A stretch of 40,354 nt of DNA, taken from NCBI GenBank assembly GCA_001579985.1, contig LRSR01006895.1, positions 1 through 40,354 on the forward strand. Reading direction: 5' to 3'. This document shows positions 34,747 to 40,354 of the stretch, in pieces. This DNA is from Hypsibius dujardini (lineage: Eukaryota > Tardigrada > Eutardigrada > Parachela > Hypsibiidae). The notes under the pieces are model-generated. The model was given only the letters and a program-made list of their open reading frames with translations. It was not told where the DNA came from and did no database searches. Numbering within the stretch: the first letter of the stretch is position 1; each line of letters starts with the position of its first letter. Both the position numbers and the translations under genes were made by a program.

Positions 34747-35779
34747 GTAAAGTGACCTTTCAGATTTAGCAGATTGAGGGTACCCTTAACCACAAACGGG
34801 TCAGGCTCAATTGATTTGGAAAGAGGCATCACCAGTTTTTTCAGTCACGGCAAGTTTGAAAGTACCCAGATTGCATTTTTCTGAGATTTCGACTGCAGCC
34901 ATTAAACTGATAAGGACCAGAAAATTAGAATTCATTTTCGGCGCCGTATTTCACGAAAGATGTTTTTCAGTTTCCCCATCACAAAATCTGGAATTTACAT
35001 TTGGGCAATGGGGAGTTGATATAGGGAAGCCCATAAAGCGAAAGTTGTAGCTGACGAAAAAAGGAACTGAATATTTGCGTTTAAATTATGGGAATGCGCG
35101 CCCTTCAGAAGTCACGCCCTGATTAATAACTGAAACTATGCTTTTTCGGTTTAGTTTCAGTTTAATGGCCTAACGTCGCTCTGCATCCAGGGAAAACCCC
35201 CTGCTCAAGGGCAGCGCCACTACTTAAAAGTATCAACAAAAAATAAATTGACAAAAATTAAAGCTAAAGAAAAAGTGAGAAAACTCTTATACGGTGAGGT
35301 ATATGTAAATAGAGTAGCGAGCAGGGATAAGATCCCGTCCGGAGAGAACGCAACGCCAATTTATTTTATGGATAGCAGTAGAGAAAAAAGAGGCAGAGAG
35401 GCATATACTTTCCGCGTAAATGGCTGAACGTTTCAAATCCGAGTGACGAGATCAACGAACGATCCGTCCGAAGTCTTCAGTGTCCTTCCGTCTACAGATA
35501 AAGAGATCCGCTTTGTTTGAATTGGCCGTGGGTGGGACAACTGGCGTTTCCGATGTTACGGGTATTGCCTGCACAAGAACAACCGGCAGCAACAGGAACG
35601 TAAGGTTCAAACTAGGTCTCACCAAGAGGAATAATGTTGTAGATGAACCTGTAGGCCAGAATGAGGGAAACTTGAACCAGGGGCTTCCATCCAAGCTGCA
35701 GCAGGCAGTGATAGGAGATTTGGCGACTTTGCTACACGTACAAGCATAAAAAACTCATTTAGTGGTCAGTTTTGAAGCA
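34747..35779. other. Downstream of the MFS exons, nothing coding recognised
   Basis: I searched this stretch for MFS TM6-12 words and saw none. A - strand frame at 35452-35694 has a hydrophobic run (LNLTFLLLPVVLVQA) but no start context or partners. GAGAACGCAACGCCAA at 35344-35359 is identical to 21721-21736. Confidence 0.4.
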
Positions 35780-37900
35780 TGTACCTGTGTACTTGCGTAC
35801 CCAGGTACAACTAATTAGGCACAGAAAGCCAGCTTCTTTGATATGGTGTACATATAAAAGAGGCTGTACCTACTTAATTATGTACCTAGGTACTAAGATG
35901 CTATGACACCAGCTGCTATTCTGCAATGTACCTGTATTAGAATGTATTAGAATGACTGTACCTATGTACCTATGTACTTATGTACTAAGGCACTAATATT
36001 TCAGGTACTCAGATGCTATGACGCCAGCTTCTATTTTGCAATGTACCTATCCGACAGGCTGTACCTATGTGCTTATGTAGCTAGGTACTGGCATACCTAT
36101 GTGCTACTGTATTCTGATATCACTTGCTGTAGGATGATAAACCTGTTTGAATAGCTGTACTCATATTTTTATGTACTTAGATACTCGTATATTTATATGG
36201 AATGGTTCACGTTTCTGCTTCGTTCGAACAAAGTGCCTGTCCCAAACTTTGAAATTCCGCCAAAAATGTGTTTGTAACTAGACTGGTAAACTAAATTTTT
36301 GTAATTATGATACTGCAATCTCACAATTATAACGACTGGTTTAACTCCGCATACGTCACATGCATTTTGTGATTTGTGAGCGGGCGCAAGCACATGAACA
36401 TGCAGTGAGACACGACCGAGGTGAAAAACACAGTTATGATAGTGAAGTTATAGATAGTGAGGCTACTATTGAAAATAGACCTCAAAATTGTTTTTGGGGT
36501 CATCTTTGAAAACTGAAACAGACGCCCAGCAGTCAGTTTAATTGGTTAGCACAAGGACTATTTAAAATAGTCTGATTGTAAAAAATTATTTAAGCAGCTA
36601 AATCAATGAAAATAGAATCTGCAGAGCGCATTCCACTTTGCAATAATTTTTATTAACCATGGGAAAGAAAAACTAAATGTTTGAGATGGTGCAACCAAAC
36701 TATCAATTGTAAAATTAGCCGCCATTTTAGCTTGATTTTGTTTCCTTGAAACAATTGAAAACATTTAAACCACACAATTTTTCTCGTTTGGTTTATAAGG
36801 TGGATAAAAGTTTTTAAAAAAAAAGCTAATTGTTCAACGTATCAGCTTCAAATCTGCAACCAGAGTTAAGGTAATAATATTAAAATGGAATTACGAAGGT
36901 AGTGACCATTTGATGTAGGAGCAAAGGTCAAGGTGATCCTGAACTAATCAGTCAGCGCGCACTTGTAACCGGCAAACTTCATGGTTTCCAGTTTCACGAA
37001 ACGCGTTTGCCGAAGCAGAATGAATGGGCTGGCAAACGCGTTTCGTGAATTGGAAACCATGAAACGCGTTTGTCGGCTATACGTGCTTCACTCGTTTCTA
37101 AGTACAAAGGCACACCGTACCGGCTTTGAGGAAATATGGTAATTGCAAAACCAGAGGCTGCCGGTTTATTTCCAGCGCAGGCTTGCTTTACCCAAATTTT
37201 TCAAATTTTAACTAGAATGGAGATACTAATTCATTAAATATTTGGCGTTTAAAATTCCCTCCATGTTTCAATCCAAATTTAAAATCAAACTTTTTGGTTA
37301 AAACACTATTCACTGGATATAAAGGGAACTGCTGGTTTGCCATAATGAAAAATTACCGCCTTTCTTCAGTATTGGAGTCATAATGAATTTCAACTGTGTA
37401 ACATATAACATTATTAATTTAATAACCTTTGTAAGTTTTCCCCTAAACTAACTACTGCAAATCAATGGGGAAAGCTGCTCCAGACATAATCGGCGCCGTG
37501 AAATATTCAATTTCGTTTCCCAGATTCGAAGGATGGCCGGGCCAGAATTATTAATAGATGCGTCTCCTTATTTTAAAGAAATCTTAGAGAACCCTAGTAC
37601 CTTAAACATAAGTACATAGGTACAACCATTCGGATAGCTACATTGCAGAATAGAAGCTGGCGTCATAGCATCTGAGTACCTAAAATATTAGTACCTTAGT
37701 ACATAAGTACATAGGTACATTGCAGAATAGCAGCTGGTCTCATAGCATCTTAGTACCTAAAACATATGTACCTAGGTACATAAGTACATAGGTACAACCC
37801 TTCTGATAGGTATCAATGTTTAGAATAATCATATATCGTTTTACCTATGTCTCTTTGTACCTAGATACATAAGTACACAGGTACATAAGTACAAACCAGG
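35780..37900. mobile_element. Foldback-type inverted-repeat element, about 2.1 kb
   Basis: The left arm (about 35780-36110) and right arm (about 37590-37900) are reverse complements over about 300 bases at high identity. Each arm is built of GTACCTATGTACTTATGTAC-type short repeats and holds two copies of a unit with GATGCTATGA..CCAGCT.CTATT.TGCAATGTA. The order and unit-specific variants (CAGCTGCT versus CAGCTTCT) are mirrored between arms. The roughly 1.5-kb interior has no coding frame and includes a perfect-class hairpin at 36980-37061. Long repetitive inverted arms around a non-coding middle resemble Foldback-type DNA elements, but no known family is recognised. Confidence 0.75.
36980..37061. 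repeat. Hairpin with about 31-bp arms
   Basis: The left arm 36980-37011 and right arm 37031-37061 are reverse complements except for one small difference in the CAGTTTCAC / GTGAATTG part. The loop is 19 bases. The core GAAACGCGTTTG is itself palindromic in part and recurs at about 37061-37072. It lies inside the foldback element. Confidence 0.9.
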
Positions 37901-39093
37901 TCGCGCGACTTTTTTGAGCTTGCTGTAAAACTGACCAGTAGTCACCGTCAGGGGACTTAAGTTCGGAGTACCGAGGAACAGCTTCATGCAATCCTCCAGT
38001 TCGTTGATTAGAGTCAATAACTCAGTTTTTGCAGTACAGAACAGTAGTCTATCATAGGCATGACAAGGCATCGAAACAAAACGATCCGCGCCTGTTATCT
38101 CTGCCGAAATAACGCCGTGAGGTAACAAGTTCGCTGGCGCGCCTTTACTGCTACTTTAAGGTGTTCGGTTTCCAGATCAGATATCAGTCTAGGTGAATTC
38201 AAAAGTATTTTGTCGAGCTGGCTTATGGTATGGCGATACCGTCGAGATGATACTGGTGGATTGCGGGTGATCGCATGGCTGAGAAACAGACATAAGAAGA
38301 CTTCTCGGGACCAAAGAAGACCGTAAGATTTTTTCCATCCAGCTGGGAAACAGCATGGTGTGACGCATGCGTTGTAGAGAATGGTCAATAGTTGGACGAG
38401 GGCAACTCCACACTCCCTCATCAGCCGATAAGTGATCTGAAATAGTACGCTTAATTTGGTCACATCCAGGCACTTCAGAGTTTTCTTGACATCATTCTCC
38501 TTGATACAGACGGAGAGCTGATTCATAGGCTAAAAAAAAACCCTGGGCAGCAATTGTGGACGCATGACTGTTGGCAGCCGGAAAAAAATTAATGTTGTCG
38601 GTTGGCTTAGTCCAAATCTGCCAAAGCAAAAGAATCGTCAGCAAGACTTTTCAAAGGAGGAACTGTCTCAACGTCAACTGATGACCTAACAAATCCCCAA
38701 AACTTCTGTGAGTCGCTTCCCTTCGAGAATCAGACTGACAGAACGGAGTTTCTTGAAAGCGACATTGCGCCGGCGGATGACGTTTTTGATTTTAGACGGA
38801 TAGTCGCACTGGCCATGTTGCAGCCTGATGGAAGTCAGCCGGTAAAAATGATTCACTCTGTTGGTAATGGTGTTTTCAATCACACCCGCTTGATCGGTGG
38901 GATCGCGTCTGGCAAGGCGTCTGTTCCAGTCGATATCCGACAACACGCGTTGAGAGGCCGCAGTTTTGTTACGGTCGAAAATCCCTTTTTGTCTGGTCAG
39001 CAATTTTGGACGCCAAAAAGGCACTGCGGTAGTCAGACTGATGTCGATGTGGTCGCAGGAGGCTGCTGGTAGTGCCACTGGAAACGACAGCAA
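37901..39093 (-). pseudogene. Decayed non-LTR (LINE-type) retrotransposon
   Basis: On - three shifted frames read as successive parts of a LINE polyprotein. 39093-38686 looks like the linker after the nuclease (DHIDISLTTAVPFW near its start, later SDIDWNRRL and IKNVIRRRNVAFKKL). 38526-38330 looks like the start of a reverse transcriptase (LKCLDVTKLSVLFQITYRLM, then CGVALVQLLTILYNACV and FPAGWKKS). The frame then shifts to SLVPRSLLMSV, and 38128-37910 holds a worn catalytic region (HAYDRLLFCTAKTELLTLI where YADD is usual). Frameshifts, stops and the lost aspartate show it is dead. The nuclease start, RNase H region and 3' end are missing; its 3' side runs directly into the foldback element arm. 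Confidence 0.6.
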
Positions 39094-40354
39094 GATTTTG
39101 AGGGATGAACACTAGATCAAGTGTATTAGCAAGGTGGTGGGAAAACAAAAAACTTGTTTAAATTCGAATTCGAGACAATTACAATTGATTTCAGCATTAC
39201 GATTTTTATTTGCAGTTTTTCTTAATACAATTTCAAAAGAAATGTTTTTCACTGATCGTCAGAAGTATGAATTTGCTTCACTACATTGAACTTGGGGAAA
39301 ACGTTATAATGGGTGTCCTATCGACGTGTCGAAAAAAGGTTGTCATATGATTGCTCGAAAAAAGTACGCACAAGCGTTTTAAGTTCACTTTTCCGAGAGA
39401 GAATTATCGGGGGATTTATAAAAGACTTGCGTCGGATGAAAGTCCTAAAATGACAGCGTTGGGAAGAATACAGTGCAATATTGTGCTTAGATTGATCAGA
39501 CTTGCGAAACTGCAGCTCTCAATTGATTTTGTTGAGTTCGTGATCCAGAATTCATTTTTGAGTTGACGAAATCTTGGCTTCCACCCGAAAATGTTTCCTA
39601 GAAGCTGGGCTTGTTGTATTATTTTTTTTGGGCTATCGGTTTGGACTAAAACCTTTCGTTGCCTCTGAGCGATGCGGGAGACAGTAATGACAACCTTGTT
39701 GATCACCACCAGCTTAACCAAGAACAATAGTACTTGATATTTGTTTCCTAATTTTAAAAGTCTTTCAACTTTCGTTACCGAACTGTCTGTGGTACACCAA
39801 GCAAGACTAAAGCGTCAAACAAAGAAATCGCACTATTCCGGGCCAATTTTCAGTTCATCGCCTAACTTTAGACACTTGGAAAGCGGACATGTGGGAGTTC
39901 TTCAAAAAAGTCCGCAATTTTTTTTTATTTTGCCAGTAGACGGGTTGAACTTATTTCGTGCCTAAAGGGTTAGCTGCAAGTCGGTACGTTTTGGTTCTCA
40001 AACATGTTACCTGCGAAACGGTGCCTCTAACTATTCTTATCATATTTTCGCCAAATCGGTAGGTGAAATCTTTAGTAACACGAAAGCCACATCTCAGTTT
40101 ATTCGAAAGGAAAGGACTAGTTCATGCCATCTGATGTTAAGTATACTAAGATTCTAGCATTTCAACGACCTTAATTCTTTCTTTCAAATGTGATTTAAAT
40201 ATTATTTCCTTCTTCATAGTTCAATATTTATTTATAAACGGAGAACGAAATAGAGCTGAAAAAATGAACCTTGGCTCTGTGTCTCCGCCAGTTTCACTCG
40301 CGTTAAAAACTTCCACCAGAAGTAAGCTTTTTTTATGAATGTCCTTGTTCGTCC
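39094..40354. other. Right edge, no gene recognised
   Basis: Short frames on both strands (e.g. around 39351-39727) have no recognisable motif. The nuclease part of the decayed LINE might once have extended here, but I cannot see it. Confidence 0.4.

Noticed and set aside
35452-35694. - strand frame with a hydrophobic stretch, perhaps a secreted peptide or the continuation of the LINE
   Set aside because: The hydrophobic part is internal and not at the start; no cleavage-site logic, no partner exon and no LINE motif is visible.
1-40354. CRISPR arrays, operons, rRNA genes, prophage
   Set aside because: Nothing of the kind is present; the window is eukaryotic with spliceosomal introns, and no regularly spaced direct repeats with unique spacers were seen.

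Overview
The window comes from an animal nuclear genome. Genes are split by GT-AG spliceosomal introns (about 60 to 850 bases), and coding islands sit in AT-rich, repeat-strewn DNA. Gustatory-receptor-family proteins together with an astacin-type protein carrying EB-like cysteine modules point to an ecdysozoan. A tardigrade-like or other small-genome ecdysozoan is my best guess, but this is inference and I cannot name a species. A 9-base N run (19914-19922) shows this is assembled draft sequence.

Layout. (1) 0.7-6.9 kb, + strand: one multi-exon gene for a secreted protein with EB-like modules, then an astacin domain, then more EB-like modules; the astacin zinc site is destroyed. (2) 7.7-9.6 kb, - strand: a two-exon rhodopsin-class GPCR of 359 residues. 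(3) 9.6-13.9 kb: no gene; it holds a 710-bp terminal-inverted-repeat element. (4) 13.9-15.5 kb, + strand: a secreted, probably GPI-anchored leucine-rich-repeat-like protein. (5) 17.5-26.9 kb: three gustatory-receptor-family genes (A and B on -, C on +) with the same four-exon structure. B and C are head to head, and inverted-repeat elements lie between A and B. (6) 27-33.9 kb: gene-poor, with a possible tRNA-derived SINE fragment. (7) 33.9-34.7 kb, + strand: three exons of an MFS transporter resembling the oxalate/formate antiporter (OFA) group, covering only the N-terminal part. (8) 35.8-37.9 kb: a large foldback-type inverted repeat, abutting a decayed non-LTR retrotransposon on - (37.9-39.1 kb). 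(9) 39.1 kb to the end: nothing recognisable.

The genes do not form a pathway. The notable themes are surface or secreted proteins (pseudo-protease matrix protein, GPCR, LRR protein, chemoreceptors, transporter) and a small chemoreceptor cluster expanded by tandem duplication in a region where inverted-repeat elements accumulate. All exon limits come from reading GT/AG sites, phase continuity and paralogue comparison; there is no transcript evidence.
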